DNA of 64,000 nucleotides from Larimichthys crocea (GCF_000972845.2 NC_040016.1:2562701-2626700); one strand, 5' to 3'. Positions 23,224-36,894 are shown, numbered from the stretch's first letter. The notes: generated from the letters alone by a model not told the origin. Program-made: numbers and translations.

Positions 23224-24858
23224 TTTTGTCAGTTGAGTGCATGTGTGCGCAATGAACTCAGTTTGACCTTGGTTTTGATTCACCAAACATTGCCATGGGG
23301 ATGCAATGAATTTGTGTGCATGTGTAAATGCTTGTGTGGCAACGTGCAAGGTTATCCATTGGCTAAGGCAAACGAAATATGACAGCCTGCCCCATATCCT
23401 GTCCAAAGAGTCTCAACACGTATACACACACACATTCACTCATACAAACACTTTAACACACAAAACATCCAACATGGAGGCCTGTGTGTATTCTCTGAGT
23501 TGTGGGCAGGACCCCAGAGGCTGTCTGCTGGGATCATTGGGCCCACCTTTAAGAGATGTGATTAACCAGTTCAGAAAGAGGTGAGAGGAGAAGCAGAAGG
23601 AGAGCCGCAGGGAACTGGTCCAATAGGAGCATTACCCAAAAGAGGTTCTACTTTGCTGATCCAGAAGGGTTTTTAACAGCAGTAGTTCTGGTGTATGGAT
23701 GTCAGCGCCTGTGTTAAGTTAAATGCATATAGCCCACCTACGTGAAAATCCATTTTCCGATGTAATGCTTTGCTTTAAAAAGAAGTCGGCTCATATCAAC
23801 TTTTTCAAAGAGCACAGACATCATAGGGATCCAGTGATAAAACTGTAGTGGGTGGATCCAGGGGCCAAATTTTGAAAAATGTTGTACTGTGACATGAACT
23901 GTGAGTCTAAATGAATCAGCAAAGTAAACACTGAACAGCAGTATGTCATGCCCTACAGGTGCAGTGATTTATTGAAACCTATCTGTCATCTCTCTTCTTC
24001 CCTTCTCACCTCCTTTTATTTCTCTCTCACACACATCAGCTGTGTCATAGCTCCATTTTTTCTTTTTCGGTGAAAGTTCTGTCTCTTTACTGTAAAAATA
24101 ATCACGTCAAATTAGTTATATTCAGCCAAGTGATGCTAATGCAATGAATAATTATTATATGATCTGGGTTAAAAGTGTTATACTGTATATAGTAAGAAAA
24201 TATATGTGTCAGGGTTGAAGTCTCCGTATTGAAAGTCACAATGCTCAACGCTATTTCTAGAAAGTATGTTAGGGCAGTGGGGTTTGTTTCAAAGACACCA
24301 AGGCTTAACTATTCAGCTTGCGAGGCTGTGGAAGTTTCTAAAAAAAATAGCAATTTTAGTTAGGAAAGTCTTTTGTAATTTTCACAAATGCGATATAATA
24401 AAAGTAAATACTAACCAAGGACAAAAAAATTATGAAATGGACAATCCACCTTTAAGTGCTAACACAACAACAACTGGAGGATCCTTGTTTGTCACTTAGT
24501 GGTTGCTGGGCCACGTACTTTGCTGTGCTTGTAGGCATCAAACCATGAAGGTATTGTAGTAGTTAAACTAAATGTCAGTCCAGGCTGACACTCCAGTGTC
24601 CATATGGCCATTAGTGGAAGTGAACACATTGTTGTTCGATGTTTGGACAATCAATCAGTCAGTTAACCTAGGACAAATCAATCTTTCTTTAGAGAGAAGA
24701 GGAAAAAAAGGATCTATATATCCCAACTTTGATGTTGGTTGTTGCTGGCTCTTTATTACCACCTTTGGCCTTGATCCAGGCCTGACCGATTAAAAAGTGT
24801 GTAACACTTTCTTTAAGTTAGATTCACATTACAGTGATTGGTAGACACTTGTACAAGT
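22136..24858. other. Non-coding DNA with TG/CA tracts
   Basis: TG-rich sequence at 22330-22380, a long TG run (next entry), and CA-rich sequence at 23420-23460. No coding exon seen. Confidence 0.55.
23185..23221. repeat. (TG)18 microsatellite
   Basis: Uninterrupted TG units, read directly. Confidence 0.97.
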
Positions 24859-25070
24859 AAATGGTAAATGGACTGCACTTATAGTGCCTAAGAGCGGTGC
24901 AAAGTACTTTACAAAGTACTTTACAGTGTTTTACAATTACCCACACACACACATCTACAAACCGTGGATGAGCTACTATGCAAGGCTCTGGTTCTTGGGG
25001 TTTAATTTCTCACTCGATGACACTCCAGCATTTGGACATGCTGGCTTGATTGCAGAAGAGGGTACGTTTA
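24859..25070 (+). repeat. AAATGGTAAATGGACTG-type fish repeat
   Basis: AAATGGTAAATGGACTGCAC, then TTATAGTGCC, then GTACTTTACA and TTACCCACACACACACATC, GTGGATGAGCTACTATGCAAG and CACTCGATGACACTCCAGCA follow the order of a widespread fish interspersed repeat I recall. A 13-bp unit (CAAAGTACTTTAC) is duplicated in tandem at about 24900-24925. Confidence 0.6.
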
Positions 25071-25939
25071 TTTTACTTTAAGCTCCATCTAAGACAAGGG
25101 GATAGTATATAAATTGAAGACAAAACAGGTGAAAAATAAACAAAGAAAAGAAGTAACCTTCTGAAAACTCAGAATAAATTGTATGATACAAATATGATCC
25201 CATATTTTGAGGGGTGCCTAAACTGTTTATTTCAGTTATGTGTGTTTTAGGAAACATAGAATCTATTGTATTTATTGCTTAACCACTTGCAGAAATTAAA
25301 AATGGAACATAATGAAGAATACATTTCCAGCACTACAGCTTTTGTATTCTACATCACTTGAATAATATGCACTTGATCAAAATATTTCCTGAAAGCAGAC
25401 TAATAAATTGTACAGGAAATAAGAAATACAAGTGATTACACATTGTTCCTCAATGTCTTTACACATACAGCTATGAGTACGCCTTTCCTCCTCATTGCTG
25501 GCAACTCATACAGTGGCACAATCGCCACAGTAGCAATTTTCTCACTCTATTGAAAATAGTTTTCACATCTGTTCTTTGATTGCTCCCCTACTGCTTCACT
25601 CAGTTGCTGGCCAGGTGATTTGTTTCTCTGTCTGATTCACAAACAAGCAGTGTCAAGAGGAGGTACATACCTTACCCTGCAAAGATCTCTCTCAAGGAAT
25701 GTGTTTTACTTTTGCTGGACTTGCTTTTGTATAGTTTTGTCCATCACTCTTTAAGCTACAATACAGTTTTAGTCACTGACTGCAGAATTACAAAAGCAAA
25801 AATTAAAGCTAAACTTTCTACAGAAAGCTATTTACAGTTTACTTTGCTCTATACATCCTAGACTGTGTTTTATAATGATATGGACAATTAGAATGGACAT
25901 TTTGATCTTCATATTTAATTCCAAATAATCTGGGTTTGG
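25071..25939. other. Non-coding DNA, no gene seen
   Basis: AT-rich sequence without recognised repeats. Confidence 0.55.
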
Positions 25940-26523
25940 ATGATGTGGCAGAACTTTAGATATGTTAACAACCTGTCAGGTGATCAGGCTGCTCATTTGG
26001 TTGCCCTGCTGGGCTCTGTTGTAAAGCTCATTGATATCTCCCTCATGAGTACTGGCACAGAAGCTATGCAGTCTATTGCTTTAAAGTGGGGAGGAGACAA
26101 ACTTATTTTTGCCACCTTAACAATAAGTATAAGTTGAAGTGTACACTAGGATATTTTCACCACTTTACTTTGCCATCAGGCAGGCCTTTCCGATGGGAAA
26201 CTGATGCCTTTATCTATGCTCTCTTTAAAGCAACCAGGCCAGATTCCTTTGAGAAAGAAACATTAATTTTACCAGAATATTTTCACATCTCACTTGCTAA
26301 ACTGAGGACCCAAATTTACCAAACCAGAGTTAGTGATTGCTGGAACAGTGGAAAGACTCACCAATGTGGGTTTATAGAGTTTTATTTCTGTCAAGTTTCA
26401 ACAGTGTGTTTTATGATGAGTAAATTACAATGCAATTCAGCTAGTCCTAGTTCAGTAAAAGAGAGAGGCTTGAATTCATAAGGTGTACAGTTGTATTGTT
26501 CTATTGTTTCTTGTTGCAATAAA
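25940..26523 (+). other. Two overlapping unrecognised frames before an AATAAA
   Basis: A 65-codon frame (25940-26137) is overlapped, in another frame, by a 131-codon frame (26086-26481). An AATAAA polyadenylation-type hexamer follows at 26518-26523, then G/T-rich sequence. The peptide composition is mixed, not low-complexity. A decayed or frameshifted retroposed gene would look like this, but I recognise no family and chance is more likely. Confidence 0.15.
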
Positions 26524-27645
26524 GAAAACAGGTGTAAGAATATGTCTATGTGTTTAGTATAACCACTTCCAATTCAAACATAATATCATGAAAGTTACAC
26601 AAACCTAAATGGTAATATTTCAAATCTGGTTTGAAAGTAATTCCTAATATTCATATGTTTTAAATACTTACTCTTATGTTCATAAGACCCTGAATTACAT
26701 AGTTAGAGAGCTGTTGTAGATTTGGATTTCCAGTGGCTTTAAGAATAATGAGATCCAAGTAAAAGGTGACTGCTGAAGTGACTGAAATTCTTTGTAACTA
26801 CTATGGAAACTCTCCACATTGTGGCCGCCTCCAACTTGCTGTTAAAATCTTTCATTTTACCACTTTGGACTGGAGTGTATCACTGACTTGAGCAGTCGCT
26901 CAGAGCAATTAGATTCTGTATCTAGGACAACAGGTGAAAAAAAAAAAAACAGACAGTTGCATAAGTGACTTAAAAGTCCTGTGTTGATTCTTGCTTTATG
27001 AGTGCTGATTTCCTCAGAGGCACGGTTAGATGAAAACATCAAGGTGTGAAATAAATAACACATGATGGGAAGTGTGTAAATACTGCATTCTTTCGACCTC
27101 CCCACACACGCTCCCCTGCACGAGCGCGGCATGTCCCCGGGATGAAAGTGGTAACTGGCATCTGAGATAAGCAAATGCCTTTGAGCTGCGTCCCTCACAT
27201 CCACACAGATGCATTATTGATCATGACTCCTCATAGTATGGGGATTTTACCCCAGCTAACAGATGCCCCTAGGTGAGCATCATCAGATGAGCTACTAGTT
27301 GCATTTCATTTCCGCAAGTCGCATTCCCTCTGCTTTCACTTTTTCTAATTGATCTAAGAATTTGTGAACAGACGATGGTAATGGATGAGAACCTGTAGAG
27401 GCTTTGCACTTATTTAGCTGCCTGCAGATTCATGATAAATATAGAATAATGTAGGCGTAGTTTGGTTAATATTCCATGGCCCAGATGTGCAGTAATTCTG
27501 TTGGTAAAGGATTAAAGAATTTGAAAGTGTGACACTCTGAGTAGGGGAAGCATAATATAAAACATCACAACATACATATTATGAAAATAACTTATTTAAA
27601 CAAGTGTACGTTGTCATAGAGTTGCTGTCAACAATTTTCCCTAAA
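26524..27645. other. Non-coding DNA, no gene seen
   Basis: A poly-A run of about 14 at 26938-26950. The minus-strand 115-codon frame near 26857-27204 is unrecognised and reads across the poly-A run as phenylalanines, so I treat it as chance. Confidence 0.55.
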
Positions 27646-28022
27646 CCTTGAAGGAATAATTTGACATTCATGGCCAGAGTTAGTCAGCCAAAAGAAGCTT
27701 ATCTTAGCATAAAGACTGGCAGTACAGGGATACAACTAGAGTGACTCTGTCCAAAGGTAAAGCGCAATACATAAATCTGCTAGCAGCACCTCTGAAGATC
27801 ACTAATTAATAGAATTTTGTTTGATCTGAAAACCTTTAAAAAAAAGTGTATATAGGACAAATTTCAGAGTGGTTGTGTTGTGTGCTGTCTTCCTGGAGCC
27901 TCAGTTGGCTGCCTGACAACCTCATGGTGATGACAAAACTTTACTAAGCTAAGCTAAGAGTTTGACTGTAGTCCGGAAAGCAAATAAGTGTATTTCCCAA
28001 AATGTTGAATTATTTTCTTTAG
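27646..28022. mobile_element. MITE-like inverted-repeat element (near full length)
   Basis: It begins CTTGAAGGAATAATTTGACATT and ends with a diverged complement (CCCAAAATGTTGAATTATTT then TCTTTAG). The inside carries the ordered motifs CTTAGCATAAAGACTGG, GACTCTGTCCAAAGGTAA, CACCTCTGAAGATCACTAAT, CTTCCTGGAGCCTCAGTTGG, GACAACCTCATGGTGATGAC and CTAAGCTAAGCTAA. I recall this as a high-copy percomorph repeat. It is non-coding, about 377 bp, and the most complete of four relatives in the window. Confidence 0.65.
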
Positions 28023-28156
28023 AAGTGTAACAGTCTAAACTAATAAATAAATAAATAATACTTTCATTACTGTTTTTTTGTTAACTGGCTCGTCCCTTTG
28101 GTTTTTAATTGCTGGATTTGAATTGTAGTTAATTATCTTCAGTTCTCTCTTGTCCG

Positions 28157-28157
28157 T

Positions 28158-28208
<51 letters not shown>

Positions 28209-28216
28209 GCACACGG

Positions 28217-28273
<57 letters not shown>
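28157..28273. repeat. Compound (CT)n-(CA)n-(CT)n microsatellite
   Basis: CT units (about 28157-28170), CA units (28171-28206), a 13-bp unique bridge containing GGATCC, then about 27 TC units (28220-28273). An acceptor-like TTTGCAG follows at about 28289, which such tracts create by chance. Confidence 0.95.
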
Positions 28274-28277
<4 letters not shown>

Positions 28278-31076
28278 CTCTGTTTGCAGGTTGAGAGTAC
28301 TTCATTGCCATGGTCCCCCAGTGTTAGGAAGGCTGAAATTTGCCTGTTCTCGTTAGCTTGGTTAAATAGTCTTGGCTATGCTTTAATTAGTGTGAAAAGA
28401 TCAATGATGTATAAAGGAGGGAGAAGGTTTTAGGTTAACTCCTTACAGGCCATTTTACATTGTGCTCAGTGGCCTTGTAAACGATGGTCAGTGTGTTGTA
28501 AAATGATGGAAAACTACATCAACTACACACTCTAATTTCAGCTGAAGTACAGTGCTGTTCCATTTTTTTTCTCATGACAACATTTATAGTTCAGTCTTTT
28601 GAACGCCTGAAGGTAGCATTAGCGATAACTAGACAATGACTCATAGCTTTATGAATAGACTCTAAATGTTGCTTGTCTGGCCTCGGTGGAGTTCAAGAAA
28701 TTAAAAAATATATATTGTACCTAGAAGAGCTTGTGGTGCTTTTCACAGGACTAATGGGACTGTTAAAAAGGACTGACTAAATGACATTAAAAAAATGTGA
28801 ATAGGTGTATTAAATTCATATAGTGAAAGTATAAAAGTGTTACAGAGTAATCTTGGTAATGTCATTACCTGTCAAATAGAGATGCCATTTAAAGGCCAAT
28901 TTTTCACATCAGTAATGCAAGCTGAATCAATGAGTCGCATTGTAGCAATTTCCACAAAGTGAGATGATCGATATTTGAATTGCTGTGAATGATATAAAGC
29001 ATATTGACTAACTCTAAAGAGCTAAACCGCTAGACATTTACAAAAATAAAATTGTCCATGTTGACTTTTCAATTCCACTGAACTGAACCCACTATGGTGT
29101 TATTTCTATTACAATCCATAATATGACCAGTATTATTGTCCTTGCTCTAATTATTTTTAATGCTTATTCTTATTCGTATCATTATATAGTGAGCAGTATG
29201 TATCTGTTGTATGAAACATTGTGTAAAAAGTTTCAAACTTTTTAGTTGCACACATGTAGGTCTACTGTACTAGGTAGTTCAGCAACTGATATGTATTCAT
29301 CATCAGTAATACAAACGCACAGAAAAATGCCCTTTCCTTACGTTGAATCTCGCTAAATCCATTCTTGCTCCACAGATTCTATTCACCAGATCCTCATCTA
29401 CCACTTTCTGCTTACTACCTCAATACTGGACTCCTCCTCCTCCCCTGTCTTATCCCCTCCTGTAGCCGTGCTCCTATTCCTGTGCTCTTATCTGGGCCAG
29501 CCCCCACACCACACCACACCACACCCTCCACCCTGAAGCTTGTTGCTATCTCTAGCAGTCGGGGTAATCCACTCCTCCCTATGTGTCTGATGCCTGCTCC
29601 ACTCAGCGGAGCCCGGGATTATCTCCCCACAGCCCCCACGGCCCAGTGCCACAGCTAAAGGGGAACCCAGCACACTCTACTAACTAAGGCTGGTTAGCCA
29701 GTTCCCTCCGAGACAGTCAAAGTTGGCATCGCAGTTTGTGTTCGACTGTCCGGGCGGATGAGTGAAGGGAGAGGAAAAGAGTGGATGCATGCACATACAG
29801 TACACATACAGCAGTATGCCAGAGTATGTTGTCTATGAGTACTTGATTGATGAGGGGTGACACGGCTGTTTCATATCAAATCCATCACCATTGTGGCTGC
29901 ACATGGAATCAAATTAACAAATCAAATAAAAAAAATTCAACCTCAGCATGATGTGCAGTCTAAAAATCCTAATTTGTAGAATATGTATTCAATATTATTC
30001 AGTCACAAATGAAGATATTTAAAAAACAGCAAGCCTTAGGTCCTCTTTTCCTACGCCATATGAATAATGCAACATTTAAATGTTGTTCATATATCTATGC
30101 AAAAAGTAACCATTACACTTGATGAATACACTAAATTCCTTCTAGTCAAAGGATTTGGTCAGTAGGGAGTCATGCAGTTTGTGGTTTAAATATATCTGTG
30201 AGTAATATATACAGAACCCCATTGTATAAATATATTACAATATATAATACTATCGCCACACGCTCATCAACATTGAAAAGTTCCCTTATTTTTCTGCTTG
30301 AATATGATATCATCTACTTTAGTTCCAGTTTATCAACCAGGCTCAATGCCACAGAGAAGCATTATGTTTGTCGCCAAGGTAATGTGGCTCTCACGTTGCA
30401 AAATGGCCCCTATACTGCACAATTGCATTTTTATACAATGTCATTTTATGTAACCGTAAATGATGGTGCCATAAATTCAGCCTGAATGGTTGAGCTTGTG
30501 AATTATAGTAGTAATTATTATGAGAGTGTATAATGTTATGTGCATAACCATAGGTTCTGAAGTGAGAAAAGAGAGGAAATAGTCCTGCGCTGGTGTAGTT
30601 TTAGCTTATAGGCTGCAGTAGATTCACAGTCCATTCTGGGCTATATCTGATTTCTAATCCATATATTCCACTCTCTGCTTTCTTATTCAACTCCTTCTCC
30701 CCAAGACACTTTCCCATCCAATTTTCTCTCTTTCTCTTCCACCCGCTCCTTTCTCCCTTCCCCTCCCACCCCTCGCTGTTCAGTTTAGATTCGGGGATGG
30801 AAAGCTTCATAAACAATTTTCTCCCCTTGCCGTTGAGCCACTTTTACCCAGGCACTGTGTGAACGCCATGCCAATTTCCTGAATCCATACTTCACAGCCA
30901 CCCCTTACTCCCCCCCCTACCTTCTTCCTTTCTCACTCCTCACTCCCTCTGTCCATCGAAACAATGTCCATGTCAAGACAATTATACCCACTCTCTGCCA
31001 CACACACTAACTCGCTGTGTTTACCACCGAAGGGCTGGTGGCAGCAAAGCAATTTCCTCCTGATGTGAATGCTGTA
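28274..31076. other. Non-coding DNA, no gene seen
   Basis: Unique-looking. 29360-29740 is less AT-rich and C-rich, with a (CACAC)n run at about 29504-29526 and an unrecognised proline-rich 97-codon frame. 30650-30790 is pyrimidine-rich. Confidence 0.5.
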
Positions 31077-31120
31077 TCTCTCTCTCTCTCTCTGTCTCTC
31101 TCTCTCTTTCTCTCTCTCTC
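31077..31120. repeat. Interrupted (CT)n microsatellite
   Basis: CT units with a few interruptions, followed by an acceptor-like ATTCACAG at 31121-31128. Confidence 0.95.
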
Positions 31121-31129
31121 ATTCACAGT

Positions 31130-31580
31130 CTCACATGGCTCCTCTAGCCCTGCAGACATCTGATCTCATAAGCGATATATCTGCTGTTATAGCCACTGGC
31201 ACCTTCTTGCATCCGGCCACCAGCTCTGCCAGCGTTGGTTATTTCTGCTGGGAGGTGGCGGAAACGTGACAGGCACAGCAGCAGCACAAACCGATGGCCG
31301 CCAGCTCCATACTCTGGGCTCGGTTTGTGTTGAGATTATCACTAAACCCGCGGGCTGTACCAGCTCCACTCTGCCGCCACTCTCCCTGTCTCTCTTAACG
31401 TGTGGCCATCTTGGTTTCACAAGTCACATACATTCTTACTCGCCCCTCCACTCCAGGCCTAGTTACAGAAAAGAACAGCCTCAGTCACAACTTTATGACA
31501 CCGTCCATCATGGCTGTGTGTTGTGTATCCTCTCCGGGCAAACTCTGCGTTGTAGCTGCTGTGTGCACTTAGAATAGGTG
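31130..31580. promoter_or_regulatory. Candidate conserved non-coding block (tentative)
   Basis: A GC-balanced, repeat-free block in AT-rich surroundings. It includes ATCTGATCTCATAAGCGATA and a CAGCAGCAGCAC stretch. It could equally be an untranslated exon; conservation is untested. Confidence 0.2.
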
Positions 31581-34500
31581 GATACAGGACATGATTTAGC
31601 CCAGTAGAGATGAGAGAATATTAAAAAGTAAAGAGGTTAGAAGCTACGGCCTCCCTGCGGTGTGTGAAGGCTATGGTAGTGCAATGCAAACACATCCACA
31701 GAGACCAAGTGCAGCTACAAGTGCAGATACATATGTAAATGTAGACAGTGCAGTGAATTTCTTTGTCCTTGAGGAGAAAAGGAGTGTGTGTATGTGGTTA
31801 TTAGGTCAGTGAGGTTGTAGCTAATAGGGTAGAAGAGGTGAGGCTTGAATAAACAGGGAGTCCATCCTAACAAAGGGGAATATAGACCAGCGTCTGTTTA
31901 CTATATTACACTGTAAATGTTCCTAATTAGGCTATAGTGGCAAAACAGTACAAAACGAAATATAGAAGCATACAATATTTTGCATGTCATCTCCTCTAAC
32001 ATCCAGCACAACTACAAGTTAATACATTATTATCGTTTTATTATATAATCTGTGCTGGATGTTTGATATTTTTGTTATATTTAAGCATTTTTTAATCTGT
32101 CTGGTTGTCGTTGCTTTTACATTCGTGATTTCTAAATCTAAACTGGATGGATGAGAAGAGCAGAAGAGGTAGCAACAATCCAATCTCAGACACTGTGTCC
32201 ATGTTAGTGGCGTGTTTGCACGCCAAAGCTTGTGGTCTGCAAATGAGTTTGATCTCGGCTGACAGCTCCTGAGAATTCCTCATGCTTGGGTCACATGCAT
32301 TTTCCTCAGGGCTATCCCAGGCGGCAGCAGGAAGTATTTGTGATTCATGCTCTAATCTCCCCCTTCACAGATGTCATATTGAGAACACGAATTGGGCTCA
32401 AGCATATATATATTCGTGCAGCTTTCGACGATGCATTCTTGGTGGTAACTTTACCTCTTACACAACCCAGGTTTCATCACAGAGATAAAGTGAAAGTGAA
32501 ACCTTCAAACCTAAATGTCCATTATAGCTGCACAAAGTGTGGAATATATCTTCTTTTTAAATTCCCATTCTTTCTCTTTGTAGCCTATTCTAATATTAAA
32601 ATGCTTTATGTGGATATTTTATGTACCATAAATAATCCAGAATCGGTTCTTGGGCTACTTAACTCCAGAGATCATCAGAACCATATCGATCCTCAGGAAA
32701 TAAGCCGAATTAAACAATGAAAGAATTATCTGTTAGGAGTACAAGGTCAGTATAAACCAGTGTTCTATTGATTCCAGTGAGCTTGTTGCCTATGGGATAT
32801 TGCTGTGTAATATAACATCACTTAATAGACTCAGGAAGACTTCATCCTTAAATCTGTTGCCCCTTCTCCTTCATTCTTTAATCAGTTAAGATACAGCTTT
32901 TGGCTTCTTTCCACAAATTTCCTTGCTTCCTTCTTCGCCAGTCTGTTTAAACTTCAAGAGGCAAGTCCCTTTTGGTTTGTATCGTCCATTCATGTGTGCC
33001 TGAAACTGCCTGAACAGAAATGTCCGCTTCTTCTCTTTTACCCCCACAGGAGCCAATCACTAATCAGTGTACTCTTTATTTTCCCAAATCAGCTGCTTCT
33101 CCTGCTCTTGCTGTCTCCTAAACATCCACCATTCACCTCTTTCTAAAACTGCTGCCAAGGCTCTCTTGGCAGCAATGGTCAACTCATGTTGCTTTGAAGA
33201 AAATAATCGTGTTCCATGTATATTGGATCAGTTGCCAGCTATGCTGCACCTTCAGCCATTTGTAATAACCCTTAGATGACACCACTTTCCATGTTATCCC
33301 TCCATTTTTACTGTCTGTCACCAATTAGACCTGTAGTACTCCCTTCTCAAGGGGTGTCATCACATGTAATGCTTTCAGTCTTTGCCAGAAGGCTTTGCTT
33401 TACTTTCATCATTACATCAGTTTAAGAAGTGAATTGTATGAACATAAACATGAATCAGAATTTTGCTGAGCTTCCATTTCAGTATTTCTGTTTGTTTAGA
33501 CACAACCAGGACAAATTGTTATTGGCTTATTCAAGCATCTAACTGCAACTTGCCTTGCTATGATTGCAATAAATATAGCTCAGGGTAACATGTTTTAGGT
33601 TTTTAAATTTTGCCTCTAAATCTTCTCCTTTTGCCTATCAATAATAAATAAGCCTTAATGCTTGTCTCAGTATTGCTGCCCAAAAGACCAGAGTGGCGAC
33701 TGGTCCCACTACCACTACCTCATTCATGCTTGCTTACAAAGAGCGCTGCTACCTTAATCGACTTGATAACTCACACTCATCATGCATATTGTTGTTAGTG
33801 GCTTCACTGGCCCCTCATCAGCCAAGTTGGCAATGAAGGACCTTCATCAGGCAGCTGGTGGCACTGGCACCACAACAGTCAACAGCACATGTTGTGTGAT
33901 TTTGTTCATTTGACTTGGTTATCTGCAGTTGTATGCATCTGTCTTTTTATCTGCTGCGAAAAATGAAATGTCACTAGAATCTTTTTCTGTCTTTGCTGCA
34001 GCAGATTTAAGACAGATTTTAATTTGTAAACTAGTCCATGCTAATGAAAATATAGGCTACAATAGGAGGACAGCTTTATACCTACATTACTCTTCTTCTC
34101 TGGTTAGAGAAGGAGAGTGATGTTTCTATCATCAAAACCAGGATCTAAAATTCAATAGGTCTCATCAGTTTGGTTCACATCACCAAATCAAACAGACTTA
34201 AAATGTCCCATGGTGTCTCTCTTACCCACATGTGAAACAATCATCAATCACAGTGCTCTGTACTCCAGTAGTTGCTCCTTTATTTCATTGTCTCCACCTT
34301 ATCCACCGTCATCAGCATCAAGACTCTTTTTAGACAGCAGTGATGATAAAGAAAAGAGGACAATTTTTCTGATTATGGGCTTCTTTCCTGTGATTGCACT
34401 TTAGCCCCCTAAATAGAGTCTATACAAAACTTATATTTACAACTATATTAAATCACTGAAACTTTGAATTTATACATATTCTTTCTGGTTCAAGAAGAGA

Positions 34501-34919
34501 AGATAATTGGGTAATATAATCTATCTTGACGTTTACTGGTGCAATTGAAGTCAAAGTTATCTTTGGACTCACAACATTTAAAGTAACCAGTTGCAAATCT
34601 ACTGCTTTCAAGAAGACTATCGTTCTCTGTGCCTATATCATTGCGTTGAGATGTTAATTTTGCTACTCATGCAACTTAGGTGAGTTGGTGTTATGTATTC
34701 CCTTCAGTGTGTCTCCATGGGCCTTTTTCCTTCTTTAAAGGGCACCACAAAATGAACAGCGTACATAAAATAACTTGCACATGGAGATTTTCTTGTCAAG
34801 GAATAGTACTGAAACCCTTTCTAATTAAAACACTGATACGTTTAAAAAAAAAATGTGCAAGCGTTATTCTTTCTCTGACAGATTTTTACAGACACAACTG
34901 TCCAATATGATTCGTCATC
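31581..34919. other. Non-coding DNA, one unrecognised frame
   Basis: It contains a 144-codon plus-strand frame (32286-32720), the longest in the window not driven by a microsatellite. I recognise no domain in it, its ATG context is ordinary, and nothing upstream looks like a promoter. I do not call it a gene. Confidence 0.5.
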
Positions 34920-35210
34920 AACCTCCTTTCAAGGAGGGTCTGTGCCGTAAGTGCAGGGTTGCAGAACAAAGTGGCCTTTTCTCTGCCGCTCGGTCTGTGG
35001 CCTCACTCACTGAATGAGAACTTTCAGAAACTAATTACAGAGAAACCATCTTCATCACATTGCCATTATGGGGGGAGAGGGGACGGGCCTGCTGACTCCC
35101 TAGGCTCCTGCAGAGAGCAAGTCTCTGATACACTTAGCCGCAGCCTTGCTTTAATTGTGCAGAAAATGTGATTTGTGCCCCAGCTTCACTTTCTAGGGAA
35201 AGTGGTGTTC
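34920..35210. promoter_or_regulatory. Candidate conserved non-coding block (tentative)
   Basis: A repeat-free block with balanced composition and a homeodomain-type CTAATTA at 35031-35037 inside CTTTCAGAAACTAATTACAG. This is suggestive only. Confidence 0.22.
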
Positions 35211-35739
35211 ACAGTCGGGGGTGTTCCAGTCGCATGAATAGCTCTGCTATTCAACCACCCAGGGACCCTTGTATGTATGTGTGTGTATGTGTATATGTGT
35301 GCGTGCTCGCTTGCCTGCTTCCAGTTTGTGTGTGTTTGTCTAAGTGTGTGCTTAAAGTCATTTGCACATATTCTGTTTGTCCTTCATCAGTAAACAAGAT
35401 TTCCACAATGTGATTACCCATTAGATGTTGAAAAAAGCATCACAGAAGCAAAAAATAAAACTGCTATGAATATACATCTTTAACTAAATCAAAAGGAACA
35501 CATTAGTCATCCCCTCATAAATCTTGATGACAGTTTTTTATTACTGACAAGAACTGAGAATGCCATAATCTATAGATGCTGAGATTTTGAGGAGCATTCG
35601 AGGAGTATATTTGTGTACGGACCACCACCACTTTTTTAAGCTGCTGATAGGATACAATGACAAGACAGAGAGCAAATGTAGATTTTTAAATGTAAAAGAC
35701 TCAGCTTACAAATATATATGCACACACGCAGTCTCTGAG

Positions 35740-35970
35740 AGTTTGGGAGAAAGAGATTGGAGAAAAAAAAGAGAGATGGAGAGACTGAACGGAGTGATAT
35801 GGGCTTTGAAACATCTTGAGGGAGACAGAAAGAGAATTGTAAAGTGCAAGAAGGAGAGGGGGAGAACGAGGGAGAGACATATTGGCAGAGGATGAGAGGA
35901 ACAGAGAGGCGGGGGTGGGGTGAGGAAGAGGAGTGTAAGAGTGAAAGAGACTGATAGGGGAAAGGAAGAA
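35740..35970. repeat. Purine-rich (GA-rich) tract
   Basis: The plus strand is strongly purine-biased (AGAGAGAUGGAGAGA-like) for about 230 bp, without a clean repeat unit. The minus-strand frames with SLSLSFP patterns are shadows. It is a potential triplex-forming region. Confidence 0.7.
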
Positions 35971-36894
35971 ATCCTTAACATACACCCCTCACCTGGATAT
36001 GGTGCTTGTGAGCTTCGCTAAAAAACTGCTGATGTGACACGAAGAGCGAGTGCTAGCTTTTCAGCGCAGAGAAAAGTGCTTACTGGCTCTTCTTTTAAGG
36101 GAAAAAGGCTTGAGGTACACGCCTCACATATCCTCTTTGTTTGGAGACTTTGCAGTGGCCAGCACTTTCTATCTCCCCCCTATCTGTTCTCCATTTTTTT
36201 TTTTCATTTTCTTATTCATTCCGTTTGTTCTTCTTCTCCTCAACACTTTCCTAGGACAGAGTTGCACTGCCTGGCAGGCTACTTTTGGATCGATTTGTTC
36301 CAGAATAATACCTGGCAGTATAGCTTTAGCTAAACTTTACTGTTGCTCTTTGTATCAACAATGTTCCACTATGGGAAAATGGCTATGGATGGGAACCGGT
36401 GTTTAGTCTGCCACTAAAGCTCCACTTAAATCCGTCCACAACACAACTATGTATATATTAACCGTGTCTTAATTTAGTTTAGAGAAACAGAATTTAATTT
36501 TGTCATGTGGATTCATTTAGATGTTGGAGATAATTATACAGTATATCCCTTCAATTAAATCTAGTAACTATTAATTTGCACAATATGATCCTGATTTAAA
36601 AGAATGCAAGTTTCAGTAGGTGGTCTGTGTTGTATTTCAGTGTCATATTGGTGGCACTTCACACTTTTCATACCTCTGGCTGAGGTATACTTGACATTCT
36701 GACAAATGGCTTGGTTTTGGGGCTCTGAGTCACGTTTGCACTTTCATTCTAAATGAGCAGATTGTAATTTCCAATTTAGCTTTAGTTTATTGTCACTTGA
36801 CAAGTACTTATACAATGAAACAAGATCAACTGTCAAGCTAAATGTGAGTAAGAAATAGTAAAGGTTCAACCATCTGAAATACTGTAATAACAAG
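35971..36894. other. Non-coding DNA, no gene seen
   Basis: Two overlapping frames of about 100 codons near 36034-36406 read through a poly-T run and are unrecognised. Confidence 0.5.

Noticed and set aside
28274..28295. Splice acceptor after the CT tract (TTTGCAG)
   Set aside because: CT microsatellites create polypyrimidine tracts by chance. No exon evidence follows.
29365..29658. 97-codon proline-rich frame as an exon
   Set aside because: The composition follows C-rich DNA with a CACAC repeat. There is no domain and the acceptor is weak.
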